Shown: one piece after another, positions 8,089-15,849 of the stretch
How positions within the stretch are numbered: the first letter of the stretch is position 1
Layout: each line of letters opens with the position of its first letter
Assembly (NCBI RefSeq): GCF_014207745.1
Contig: NZ_JACHJB010000001.1
Location: 620,001-684,000, forward strand
Direction: 5' to 3'
DNA: 64,000 nt
DNA from: Nonomuraea muscovyensis
GTDB lineage: Bacteria > Actinomycetota > Actinomycetes > Streptosporangiales > Streptosporangiaceae
The notes under the pieces: generated by a model
The model's input: the letters and a program-made list of their open reading frames with translations, nothing else
Told to the model about the DNA's origin: nothing
The model's database searches: none
Position numbers and translations under genes: made by a program

Positions 8089-9114
8089 TCAGCCGAAGAA
8101 GACCTCCGCCTCGGCGTAGCGGGAGTCGGGCACGGTCTTGAGCTCGGCCGTCGCCTCGCCCAGGCCGACGCGGACGATGTCGGTGCCGCGCAGCGCCACC
8201 ATCGTGCCGAAGTCGCCCTCGTGCGCGGCGTCGATCGCCTGCAGGCCGAACCTGGTGGCGAGCACCCTGTCGTACGCGGAGGGCGTGCCGCCGCGCTGGA
8301 TGTGGCCGAGCACGGTGGTGCGGGCCTCCTTGCCGGTGCGCTTCTCGATCTCCCTGGCCAGCACCTCGCCGATGCCGCCGAGCCGGACGTGGCCGAACGC
8401 GTCGAGCTCGCCCGCCTGGAGCGCCATCTGGCCCTCGATCGGGTGGGCGCCCTCGGCGACCACGATGATCGGCGAGTAGCGGGTGCGGAAGCGTGACTCG
8501 ACGTACTCGCAGACGCGGTCGATGTCGAACGGCTTCTCCGGGATGAGGATGACGTTGGCCCCGCCCGCCATGCCGGCGTGCAGCGCGATCCATCCGGCGT
8601 GCCGGCCCATGACCTCGCAGATCAGCGCCCGGTGGTGGGACTCGGCGGTCGTGTGGAGCCGGTCGATGGCCTCCACGGCGATGTTGACGGCCGTGTCGAA
8701 GCCGAAGGTGTAGTCGGTGCCCGACAGGTCGTTGTCGATGGTCTTGGGCACGCCCACCACATGGACACCACGGTCGTAGAGCTGCTTGGCGACGCCCAGG
8801 GTGTCCTCGCCGCCGATGGCGATCAGGGCGTCGACGCCGGTGGCCGCGAGGTTCTCCTTGATCCTTTCGACACCACCGTCGATCTTCATGGGGTTGGTGC
8901 GCGACGAGCCGAGGATCGTGCCGCCGCGCGGCAGGATGCCCCGTACGGCCTGGATGTCGAGCGGCATGGTGTCGCCTTCGAGCGGCCCTCGCCACCCGTC
9001 GCGGAAACCGACGAACTCGTGACCGTAGACGCCGACTCCCTTCCGCACGACAGCCCTGATCACGGCGTTGAGACCGGGGCAGTCGCCGCCCCCGGTCAGC
9101 ACTCCAATACGCAT
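8089..9114 (-). CDS. pfkA: 6-phosphofructokinase with PPi-type active-site residues
   Basis: 341 aa PFK phosphorylating fructose-6-phosphate. GGGDCPGLNAVIRA (8-21), GGEDT near 100, PKTIDND near 121, EVMGRHAGWIAL and GHIQRGG are conserved. At the positions that separate phosphoryl donors it has Asp (GGED, E. coli 104) and Lys (PKTIDND, E. coli 124). These are the pyrophosphate-dependent choices rather than the Gly/Gly of ATP enzymes, so it may be a reversible PPi-PFK like that of Amycolatopsis methanolica. Start ATG 9114 with GGAGGAA 6 nt upstream; an open frame to 9246 only covers promoter and IS end. Confidence 0.93.
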   Translation of the reverse strand: MRIGVLTGGGDCPGLNAVIRAVVRKGVGVYGHEFVGFRDGWRGPLEGDTMPLDIQAVRGILPRGGTILGSSRTNPMKIDGGVERIKENLAATGVDALIAIGGEDTLGVAKQLYDRGVHVVGVPKTIDNDLSGTDYTFGFDTAVNIAVEAIDRLHTTAESHHRALICEVMGRHAGWIALHAGMAGGANVILIPEKPFDIDRVCEYVESRFRTRYSPIIVVAEGAHPIEGQMALQAGELDAFGHVRLGGIGEVLAREIEKRTGKEARTTVLGHIQRGGTPSAYDRVLATRFGLQAIDAAHEGDFGTMVALRGTDIVRVGLGEATAELKTVPDSRYAEAEVFFG

Positions 9115-9152
9115 GACGGGTTCCTCCCGATGAGCTTCAGGACCAGAATCGC

Positions 9153-9189
9153 ATTGTGCCCGCCCGGCAGGCGAGTGGTCTAGACCAAA
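9153..9189 (-). promoter_or_regulatory. pfkA promoter with DasR-like (dre) operator
   Basis: The + strand reads AGTGGTCTAGACCAAA at 9174-9189, containing the perfect palindrome TGGTCTAGACCA. This matches the 16-bp DasR-responsive element of actinomycetes (AGTGGTCTAGACCACT) except for the last bases. On the minus strand a -10-like CACAAT (9153-9158) lies about 18 nt downstream of TAGACC, so a bound repressor would cover the -35. DasR is the GntR-type GlcNAc regulator; its gene is not in this window. Confidence 0.6.
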
Positions 9190-9207
9190 TCGTGAGCTTG
9201 ACCTCCT

Positions 9208-9227
9208 CCCCGGTCTGAAGGCCGGGG
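9208..9227 (-). repeat. IS right-end hairpin
   Basis: Imperfect palindrome CCCCGGTCTGAAGGCCGGGG, 20-40 bp past the tnpB stop, the foldback recognised by TnpA in IS200/IS605 elements. The right-end guide RNA (omega RNA) of TnpB systems normally ends here. Confidence 0.7.
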
Positions 9228-9246
9228 ATTCTTCCCATCGCACCAC

Positions 9247-10533
9247 TTACGCGGCGCGTGGGGGTTGACGCTTCGCAGACCGGGCAGTCCCGAGGTCTCC
9301 ACGTCCTGACACCGCTGGTCCAGCGGCGTTGCCGATGTTGATGGCAGCGTTGATGTCGGCGTGGCCGACCCACCCGCACGTGGGGCTGGTGCACGCGAAC
9401 ACGGTCCCGGCACGGGCTGCCGGGTCGCGGTGCCCGCACCGATGGCAGGTCTGTGACGTGCCAGGCGCGGGAACCCTCACCACCTGACCACCCCGATCGC
9501 GGGTCTTGTACTCCAACAGGGTGACGGTCCGGCCCCAGGCCTGTCCGGCGATCGCCCGGTTCAATCCGGCTTTCTGAGCGACGTTCCTGCCGGGTGCTTC
9601 GATGGTGCCTTTCGCAGAGGCGAGCATGTTGGTGATCTTCAGGTCTTCCACCGCGATCATGCCGAAGGCATCGGCGAGGTGCGTGGTGATCTGATGCTGC
9701 CAGTCGGTGGCCCGGCGCTTGGCTTTCGCGCGCAGTCCCGCGATCTGGTCGTAGGTGTGGCTTTCCCGGTGGGAAGGGCGGGTCTTCTTCGGCCGGGTCG
9801 CGCGTTGGCGGGCGCTGGTCTTCTCCAGGCGGCGCAAACGCTCCCGTTCGCCGCTGGTGAGCCAGGGGCCGTGTTCACGTGTAGTGCCGTCCGACAGGGC
9901 CAGGGCGACGTTGACACCCCGGTCGATTCCCACGCTCGGGCCCGGGTGCGGAGCGGGGGCCGTGACCTGAGTTTCGGTGCGGAACACCAGGTGCCAGCCG
10001 TTGGCCTCCTTGACCAGTCGTGCCCCCGTGATCCTCCCGGTGGGAGAGTTCTTCCCGATGCCGGGAAGGTCCTTGGTCCACCGGAACGTGATCCTTCCGA
10101 TCATCGGGATGGTGGCCGCGCCCCACCCGGCCGACAGGCGGCAGATCCGCATGTTCCGGACCTGCGGCACGTCAACCGCCAGTCGTGCCCGTTTCGTCGA
10201 TTTGAACGTTGGCCGCTCGGCGGGGTGGTCAGGGTTGAAGAAGTTCTCCCACGCTTGGCGGTAGGTCTTCAGAACCGCCTGGGCGGCCTGAGCGGGGAGC
10301 GCAGCCAGGAACGGCAAGTCGGCGCGTGCTTGGCGGATCGCCTGATCGGCCTGGGCCAGGCTCGGGCGCCGACCGGGGAAATGCGTCCAGTAGGCGTGCA
10401 GGCAGTTCCACACGGTGATCGCGGCGGACGCCTGCTCGTCCAGCAGCGTGGACTGGGCGCGGGACAGGTCCAGGCGGGTTTTGTGCCCACGCCGCCGCTT
10501 GACCACCTCCTGCCCGCCCATGACCGCCATCAT
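9247..10533 (-). CDS. tnpB: TnpB (RNA-guided RuvC-like endonuclease of IS605)
   Basis: 428 aa, full length. The N-terminal helix-turn-helix/wedge region is followed by the RuvC-like domain with all three acidic residues in context: Asp in VGIDRGVNVALAL, Glu in MIAVEDLKITNM and Asp in HADINAAINIG. A four-Cys zinc finger (CHRCG...CTSPTCGW) is inserted before the last motif. TnpB proteins are RNA-guided nucleases that help maintain the element at donor sites. With the motifs intact the protein looks active. Possible starts are 10533 or a few codons in. Confidence 0.92.
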   Translation of the reverse strand: MMAVMGGQEVVKRRRGHKTRLDLSRAQSTLLDEQASAAITVWNCLHAYWTHFPGRRPSLAQADQAIRQARADLPFLAALPAQAAQAVLKTYRQAWENFFNPDHPAERPTFKSTKRARLAVDVPQVRNMRICRLSAGWGAATIPMIGRITFRWTKDLPGIGKNSPTGRITGARLVKEANGWHLVFRTETQVTAPAPHPGPSVGIDRGVNVALALSDGTTREHGPWLTSGERERLRRLEKTSARQRATRPKKTRPSHRESHTYDQIAGLRAKAKRRATDWQHQITTHLADAFGMIAVEDLKITNMLASAKGTIEAPGRNVAQKAGLNRAIAGQAWGRTVTLLEYKTRDRGGQVVRVPAPGTSQTCHRCGHRDPAARAGTVFACTSPTCGWVGHADINAAINIGNAAGPAVSGRGDLGTARSAKRQPPRAA

Positions 10534-10553
10534 GCCTGATCCTGAATTGGGTT

Positions 10554-10850
10554 ATGGCCGAATACAGCGATATCAGGACCGGCAGACACTGTGTTCTCCT
10601 GCTTCACGCCCATCTGGTTGTGACGAAGTTCCTCCTGGTCAACTTCCCGCCCACGGTCGCCCTGTCGAAACTGGTCAACAGCCTCAAAGGCGTCTCCTCG
10701 CGGCGGATGCGCCAGGAGTTTCCCGAGCTGGCCGCCCACTACTACCGGGCCAGCAAGCTATGGTCGGGCTCGTACTTCGCCGGGAGCGTCGGCGGCGCAC
10801 CGCTCTCGATCGTGCGCCAGTACATCGAGCAGCAGAACCGGCCGGTCTGA
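10554..10850 (+). pseudogene. tnpA: TnpA (IS200-type Y1 transposase) with an internal in-frame deletion
   Basis: 98 aa, against about 135-145 aa for family members. The N-terminus (RTGRHCVLLLHAHLVVTKF) and C-terminus (LLVNFPPTVALSKLVNSLKG, SGSYFAGSVGGAP, RQYIEQQNRPV) are clearly TnpA. The piece that normally lies between VTKF and LLV is missing, about 40 residues, including the HUH metal-binding motif. The catalytic Tyr in RQYIEQQ remains. The reading frame is open across the junction. The product should be unable to coordinate the metal and is judged inactive. Confidence 0.75.
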
Positions 10851-10924
10851 CCGTGGTGACCCCGGTCCGCCTGGCGGCGAATCGACTGTTCCTGCCCCGC
10901 TCCGCGGGAGAGTCCGCTTCACCC

Positions 10925-10940
10925 CCGGCCCGAAGGCCGG
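10925..10940 (+). repeat. IS left-end hairpin
   Basis: CCGGCC-CGAA-GGCCGG palindrome 75 bp after the tnpA stop, followed by AGCACTACAGAC, matching the subterminal left-end foldback expected of the element. Confidence 0.6.
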
Positions 10941-10985
10941 AGCACTACAGACGAATCCGGTAGCGAGCCGAACGCCGGTACGGCA

Positions 10986-11259
10986 GGCGAATCGCGCCCC
11001 TGCCGTCATGTGGCTCCCTGAGTTGAGTGTCACCCACATCCATCGCGTCCAGGACCTCGGCACCCCTCCCCCAGCGGCTGTTGCCAGGGCCGACCGTCAC
11101 CGGCGAAGAGCTGCTTGAGGCTACTGTCACCATGATCGATCAGCGGGTTCGGCGGACAGGCAGGGGCGCGGAGCCAGGTAGGGGCAGAGGCACACGATGT
11201 CGTGTGCCGCTTCCCCGGGAGCGACGATCAGGTGCTGCGCCCGGGAAAAGGGAGTCGTC
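10986..11259. other. Interval between the IS left end and the SDR gene
   Basis: No supported gene. Short frames here have no ribosome site or domain. The last 25 bp hold the SDR ribosome site. Confidence 0.4.
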
Positions 11260-11937
11260 ATGGGAAACGTGCTGGTGACCGGCGCGACCGGGGGGATCGG
11301 AACGGCGCTGGTCAGCGCGCTCGTTGCGGCCGGGCATCGGGTGATTGCCGTGGGGCGTGACGTCGGGCGGCTGAGCGTGCGGGGGATCGAGGCGGATCTG
11401 GCCGAACCAGGGACGCTGGCCACCGCCGTGAGGGCACTGGAGGATGCGGGGGATCTTGGGGATGTGCAGGCGCTGGTGCACTGCGCGGGAATCTCGCCCG
11501 TCGAAGCCGTCGCCGAGGCCGGCCCCGAGACGTGGCGGCGGACGATGGCCGTGAACGTGGCCTCCGCCGCCGAGCTGGTGCGGCTGACACTGCCCGCGTT
11601 GCGGCGGTCCAAGGGCCATGTGATCTTCGTCAACGCCTCCCCCGGAATGACCGGTGTCCCCCGCTGGTCGGCGTTCGTCGCCAGCAAGGCGGCGCTGCGG
11701 GAGTTGGCCGATTCACTGCGTGAGGAGGAGGCTGCCCAGGGGATACGCGTCACCACGGTCTATCCCGCAGCGACGGCGACCGACCTGCTGGGTGAGGTCA
11801 GGAGCGCCTTCGGGCGCCCGTACGATCCCGGGGCGTGCATCCAGCCGCGGACGCTGGCGGCGATGATCGTCTGGGTGCTGAGCGCGCCGGCGGACGCCTA
11901 CGCCTGCGAGCTGTCCGTACTGCCGTCGCCGCGCTGA
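11260..11937 (+). CDS. Short-chain dehydrogenase/reductase with Phe at the catalytic Tyr position
   Basis: 225 aa Rossmann-fold SDR. Cofactor motif TGATGGIG (residues 7-14), HCAGIS, MAVNVASAAEL and NASPG are in place. The expected YxxxK active site reads FVASK (WSAFVASKAALREL), so the catalytic Tyr is replaced by Phe while Lys and Ser remain. Either chemistry is altered or the protein works as a binding or regulatory SDR. ATG 11260 follows GGGAG; upstream in-frame GTG codons extend into the IS-proximal spacer. Substrate unknown. Confidence 0.85.
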   Translation: MGNVLVTGATGGIGTALVSALVAAGHRVIAVGRDVGRLSVRGIEADLAEPGTLATAVRALEDAGDLGDVQALVHCAGISPVEAVAEAGPETWRRTMAVNVASAAELVRLTLPALRRSKGHVIFVNASPGMTGVPRWSAFVASKAALRELADSLREEEAAQGIRVTTVYPAATATDLLGEVRSAFGRPYDPGACIQPRTLAAMIVWVLSAPADAYACELSVLPSPR

Positions 11938-12038
11938 GCCTCTTGCCCGTCGGCACCGAGCACGTGTTGCCGGCCGTGCTCGCGCTGGCGAGAGCGGCGA
12001 CGCGGCGGCCCCGCGGCTCCCGGACCCCGCCGCCGCGC

Positions 12039-13583
12039 TCAAGAGGCTGGGCGTGACCGGGCAGGCGGCCGAGCGGGAGATCGCCCGAGCCCGTGACGGA
12101 CGGCGGGGCCCTGGGCGAAGCGGGTGAGCAGGTTGCGGGTGGCGCGGCGGGTGAAGGCGGCGGCGGCTCCGGTGACTCCGTGACCGCACCGCCGGCCGCG
12201 CATCCCGCACACCCAGCGCGTCGTCCCCGCGGCGAACACTCCGGCCCCGCTTGGCGCGGTGTAGTACGTGGTGGTGCCCTCGCTCGCCCGGCCTCCGCAG
12301 TCGACGGGCGAGCGGGCAAGCACCTGGACGGCCGACGGCGATCGCGGTGACACCCGGTCGGTCTCGACGCCCGCCAACCCCGGGAAGCGCCTGCCGCGCG
12401 TGCCCTCGAAGATCCAGTGTCCGGGCCTGCGCACCATGTAGGCGGCCTCGGCCGGATAGCAGTCGAATCCCTGCCCGACCAGCGCGCTCTCCGGCTCGGA
12501 CGCCTGCCAGGGCAGGCACCGGTTCTCCTTGTCACACATGATCATCCGGCCGTACAGGGCGATCCGCCAGAAGACGGCGCCGGCGCCGAGGAAGGCCAGA
12601 TTCACGCCGCGGTCCCGGGCACGGGTCAGCGCCGCCCGCATGCCGGGCGAGTAGTACTCGTCGTGGCCCGGCGACACGACGGCGCGGGCCCCGTCCAGCG
12701 CGCCGGGCCGCAGGTCGAGGCTCGTCAGGTACGCCAGCGGCACGCCGCTGCGCTCGGCCACCGCGATGGCGTCGCGCTCGAAGGCCAGGAAGTGCCGGGC
12801 ACCCGTCCCGTCGTACGGGCGGTCGAAGGTGATCTTGCGTGACCGGCCGGCGAACCCGCCGGGCCCCTGGTAGAGGCTCCGCCCACCCCAGCCGTTGTAC
12901 GCCTGCCAGGTGGTGACGGCGTTGACCAGCACCACCCGGCCACGGGTCGAGGCCGAGCGGACGGTGACGGGGACGTACCGCTGGGCCCCGGTCGAGGCGT
13001 CCAGCCGCACCAGGTAGGCGCCCTCGGGCCAGCCGGTGGTGTCGACCGTGACGGAGGGCTTCCAGTGGGCGGCGGTCACCATGTCCTCGACCAGCTGCGC
13101 GGGCGGCTGCCGCACCCCGGGCAGCGGGCCGGAGCGCCACACCTGCGTGGGCCGCGCACCCATCCGGAAGGCGCGCGCGGTGAACGCGGGCGCGGTCGTG
13201 GAGACCAGCAGCCGGAACCGCTCGCCCGGCAGCACGCTGACGCGGTCGGCGTAGCCCTCGATCTCGTGCTCGGCGCCGAGGCGGGTGATCCGCCACGACG
13301 CCCGCGCCCCTGGCTCGCGTACCGGAACCGCCGCACCGGAAGCGGCCGCTCGGGGGCCGGGCCGTCCGACGGGCGTGGCCTCCGCCCGAGGTGACGCCGC
13401 CGCCGGGGGTGACGCGGCCGCTCGGGCGCCGACCGCTCCAACTGGCGCGACGGCCTCCCGGGGCCACGGGGCCGCCCAGGGCGACGCGACCGCGTGGGGT
13501 GCGGCGACCGCGTGGGGTGCGGCGGCGCCGCAGCCGAGGGCGAGCAGGGCGAGGGCGGCGATGGGCTTGCGCACGGGGCCCAT
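12039..13583 (-). CDS. Secreted N,N-dimethylformamidase beta-subunit-like protein
   Basis: 514 aa. The N-terminal 40 residues look like a signal peptide (KPIAALALLALGC), followed by an Ala/Pro-rich linker to about residue 95. The body resembles the C-terminal domain of N,N-dimethylformamidase large subunits: YNGWGGRSLYQ, VSFDRPY-like ITFDRPYD, LAYLTSLDL, VSPGHDEYYSPGMR, NLAFLGAGAVFWR and the late WVCGMRGRRC. Such domains occur in many actinomycete exported proteins of unknown substrate. ATG 13583 is chosen because the signal peptide begins there; no strong ribosome site. The upstream DNA is a tandem repeat block. Confidence 0.78.
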   Translation of the reverse strand: MGPVRKPIAALALLALGCGAAAPHAVAAPHAVASPWAAPWPREAVAPVGAVGARAAASPPAAASPRAEATPVGRPGPRAAASGAAVPVREPGARASWRITRLGAEHEIEGYADRVSVLPGERFRLLVSTTAPAFTARAFRMGARPTQVWRSGPLPGVRQPPAQLVEDMVTAAHWKPSVTVDTTGWPEGAYLVRLDASTGAQRYVPVTVRSASTRGRVVLVNAVTTWQAYNGWGGRSLYQGPGGFAGRSRKITFDRPYDGTGARHFLAFERDAIAVAERSGVPLAYLTSLDLRPGALDGARAVVSPGHDEYYSPGMRAALTRARDRGVNLAFLGAGAVFWRIALYGRMIMCDKENRCLPWQASEPESALVGQGFDCYPAEAAYMVRRPGHWIFEGTRGRRFPGLAGVETDRVSPRSPSAVQVLARSPVDCGGRASEGTTTYYTAPSGAGVFAAGTTRWVCGMRGRRCGHGVTGAAAAFTRRATRNLLTRFAQGPAVRHGLGRSPARPPARSRPAS

Positions 13584-13633
13584 CGAAGACGACCGCGCCC
13601 GCCCGGCGCGCCCGCTTGGCCCACACCTGACGC

Positions 13634-13960
13634 GCCCCTTGCCCACCCTTACCGGACCACGACCGCCCCGCGCACCGAACCGGCGTTGCCCGGCCCTACC
13701 GGACCACAACCGCCCATCGCACCGAACCGGCGTTGCCCCGCCTTACCGGACCACAACCGCCCATCGCACCGAACCGGCGTTGCCCCGCCTTACCGGACCA
13801 CAACCGCCCATCGCACCGAACCGGCGTTGCCCCGCCTTACCGGACCACAACCGCCCATCGCACCGAACCGGCGTTGCCCCGCCTTACCGGACCACAACCG
13901 CCCATCGCACCGAACCGGCGTTGCCCCGCCTTACCGGACCATGACCGCCCGGCTCGCGCC
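13634..13960. repeat. 47-bp tandem repeat array (about six copies)
   Basis: Units beginning CGGCGTTGCC start at 13681, 13728, 13775, 13822, 13869 and 13916, exactly 47 bp apart. Copies from 13728 to 13915 are essentially identical; the first and last are degenerate, and a diverged copy precedes at about 13634. Each unit contains CCGAACCGG and CCGGACCACAACCG. As 47 is not a multiple of 3, the frame shifts in each copy and a protein repeat is unlikely. The array lies between two same-strand genes, upstream of the DMFase-like gene. Confidence 0.9.
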
Positions 13961-13974
13961 GGACCGTCCCGCCC

Positions 13975-14880
13975 CTACCGGATGAGGACGCAGGCCGGGC
14001 TCTCCACCTCGTACGCCTGTCCGGTCGGGGCCGGCACCCCCGCCTCCAGCGCGAACACGGCGACCGTCCCCGAGTGCTGGTTGGCCACATACATGAACTC
14101 GCCACCGATCGCGAAGTGGCGCGGCCACCGGCCGCCCGAGGGGACCTCGGCCACGTGCGTGAGGTCGTCGGCCCGCAGCACCGAGACGGTGTCGGGCCCC
14201 CGGTTGCCCACGTACAGCAGCCCGCCGGCGAGGTCGAGGTGGGAGGGCTGGTTGGGGCCATCGGCTCGCGAGGCGGGGGCCGAGGCGGTGCGGTCGTCAC
14301 CCTCCAGGACGTGCACGGCGCCGTCCAGCTCGCCCACCACGTACAGGCGCGAGTCGTCGACGACCATGTGGCGCGGCCCGGTGCCCGGCGGCAGGGTGAT
14401 CGGTTCGAGCGGCGTGCCGTCGAGCGCGTAGCGGCGGATCTCGTCGGTGCCGAGGTCGGTGACGTGCAGCACGTCCTCGTGGAAGACGGCCTGGTGCGCG
14501 TGCGAGCACTCCTGGCGGTCGGCGACCGGACCCGTCCCCTCGTGGCGCAGCACGATCGGCTCGCCGGTGAAGGCCCCTCGCGGGTCGAGGTGGTGCACGC
14601 TGGCCGTGCCGTCACCGTAGTTGGCCACGGCGAGCAGCTCGCCCGACGGGTGCACGGCCACGTGGCAGGGGCTGTGACCCTCGCTGGAGCGCTCGGCGAG
14701 CGGCCGCAGCCCGCCCTCGGCGATGGACAGCGCCGTGAGCCAGCCGCGGGCCAGCTCCCCGACGGCGTACAGCACCGGGAGCGTGGGGTGGGCGGCCAGG
14801 AACGACGGGGAGGCGAGACGGGTCAGCTCGCCGCCGGGCGTGACGATGCCCGGGCCGTACCCGCCGATGTAGAGGTTCAC
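13975..14880 (-). CDS. Lactonase-family seven-bladed propeller (6-phosphogluconolactonase-like)
   Basis: 301 aa beta-propeller of the YbhE/Pgl lactonase family. Blades repeat motifs such as CHVAVHPSGELLAVANYGDGTASVHHL, CSHAHQAVFHEDVLHVTDLGTDEIRRY, GPRHMVVDDSRLYVVGELDG and WPRHFAIGGEFMYVANQHSGTVAVF. The family includes 6-phosphogluconolactonases and other sugar lactonases, so the substrate is not fixed. The GTG at 14880 (VNLYIGGYG) has AGAGGA 8 nt upstream; the longer frame reads into the operator. Divergent from a MarR-GNAT gene. Confidence 0.85.
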   Translation of the reverse strand: MNLYIGGYGPGIVTPGGELTRLASPSFLAAHPTLPVLYAVGELARGWLTALSIAEGGLRPLAERSSEGHSPCHVAVHPSGELLAVANYGDGTASVHHLDPRGAFTGEPIVLRHEGTGPVADRQECSHAHQAVFHEDVLHVTDLGTDEIRRYALDGTPLEPITLPPGTGPRHMVVDDSRLYVVGELDGAVHVLEGDDRTASAPASRADGPNQPSHLDLAGGLLYVGNRGPDTVSVLRADDLTHVAEVPSGGRWPRHFAIGGEFMYVANQHSGTVAVFALEAGVPAPTGQAYEVESPACVLIR

Positions 14881-14899
14881 AGCATCGGTCCTCTCATGG

Positions 14900-14933
14900 T
14901 TGACTAAAGCAATGAATTCATTGACCAAAGCAA
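14900..14933. promoter_or_regulatory. Operator between the lactonase and MarR-GNAT genes
   Basis: Direct repeats TTGACTAAAGCAA (14900-14912) and TTGACCAAAGCAA (14921-14933), 21 bp apart (two helix turns), flank a palindrome CAATGAATTCATTG. The region overlaps the start of the MarR-GNAT gene and the upstream side of the lactonase gene, so the regulator could control both. Confidence 0.6.
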
Positions 14934-15823
14934 GGGTCTCTGAGATCAGAGCGTTCAACCGGTTCTATACGAAGGTCATCGGGGTTCTCCAGGCAGGCGT
15001 GCACGACTCGCCCTACTCGCTGACGGAGGCGAGGGTGCTGTTCGAGCTGGCGCACGCCGAGCCGATGGAGACGGGCGAACTGCGCGGCCTGCTCGACCTG
15101 GACGCGGGCTACCTCAGCAGGATCCTCACCCGGTTCGAGGCGGACGGCCTCATCGTCCGCGAGCGCTCGGCCGCCGACGCGCGCAAGCAGGTGGTACGGC
15201 TGAGCGAGGCGGGTGTGACCGTGTTCCGCGCGCTGGACGCCCGCTCGGCCGAGCAGGTCGAGCGGCTGCTCGCCGGGCTGGGCGAGGGCGGGCAGGAGCG
15301 GCTGGTGGCCGGGATGGCCGCCATCAGGCAGGCCCTGGGCGAGCCCGGGCGGCCGGAGCCGTACGTGATCCGGGCGCCGCGCACCGGTGACCTCGCCTGG
15401 GTCGCCTACCGGCACGCCGAGCTCTACAACCGCGACTACGGCTGGGGCACGGAGTTCGAGCAACTCGTGTGCAGGATCGTGGGCGGGCTGGACCTGTCGC
15501 GCGACCGGGGCTGGATCGCGGAGGCGGGCGGCGAGCGGGTCGGCAGCGTGTTCTGCGAGCACGGCGACGGCGTCACGGCGAAGCTGCGGCTGCTGCTGGT
15601 CGAGCCGTCCGCCCGAGGACTGGGCCTGGGACGGCGGCTCGTCGAGGAGTGCGTGCGCCACGCGAAGGACACCGGCCATCGGCGGATCACGTTGTGGACC
15701 CGCGACTGCCTGGTGAGCGCGCGGCGCATCTACGCGGGCGCCGGGTTCGCGCTGGAGTCCGGGGAGAAGGGGACGGAGAACGGAATCGAGGTGATCGACG
15801 AGATGTGGACGCTCGACCTGTGA
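14912..15823 (+). CDS. MarR-type regulator fused to a GNAT acetyltransferase
   Basis: 303 aa. Residues 5-140 are a MarR winged helix (LTEARVLFELAHAE, LDLDAGYLSRILTRFEADGLIVRERSAADARKQVVRLSEAG). Residues 155-303 are a GNAT domain with the acetyl-CoA loop PSARGLGLGRRLVEECVRHA and the terminal RRIYAGAGFALESGE. This fused family occurs in many actinomycetes; the acetyl acceptor is unknown. Start taken as ATG 14912; TTG 14900 and 14921 are alternatives, and there is no Shine-Dalgarno, suggesting a leaderless mRNA. Probably autoregulates through the operator it overlaps. Confidence 0.88.
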   Translation: MNSLTKARVSEIRAFNRFYTKVIGVLQAGVHDSPYSLTEARVLFELAHAEPMETGELRGLLDLDAGYLSRILTRFEADGLIVRERSAADARKQVVRLSEAGVTVFRALDARSAEQVERLLAGLGEGGQERLVAGMAAIRQALGEPGRPEPYVIRAPRTGDLAWVAYRHAELYNRDYGWGTEFEQLVCRIVGGLDLSRDRGWIAEAGGERVGSVFCEHGDGVTAKLRLLLVEPSARGLGLGRRLVEECVRHAKDTGHRRITLWTRDCLVSARRIYAGAGFALESGEKGTENGIEVIDEMWTLDL

Positions 15824-15849
15824 CGGCCGCGCGGCCCGTCCCCTGATGG

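Larger units (their letters stand above)
9198..10985 (-). mobile_element. IS200/IS605-family element (IS605-type, divergent tnpA/tnpB)
   Basis: Intact tnpB on the minus strand and a shortened tnpA on the plus strand, back to back, flanked by subterminal imperfect palindromes at 9208-9227 and 10925-10940 instead of inverted repeats. The right end next to tnpB reads, on the minus strand, GAATCCCCGGCC-TTCAGACCGGGG-AGGAGGTCAA, typical of this family. The left end beyond tnpA is less exact and is placed near 10985. The element lies in the pfkA upstream region, about 10 bp from the operator. Confidence 0.8.

Noticed and set aside
10945..11133. Small minus-strand gene beside the IS left end
   Set aside because: The frame lies over the IS left end and has no ribosome site or domain; similar spurious frames are usual at these ends.
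13634..13960. CRISPR array
   Set aside because: The whole 47-bp unit is repeated with no variable spacers and no cas genes nearby; it is a plain tandem repeat.
13285..13985. Plus-strand frames through the 47-bp repeats, giving Pro/Arg/His-rich repeat proteins
   Set aside because: The 47-bp period shifts frame in each copy, the proteins are just the repeat read in three frames, and there is no start signal.
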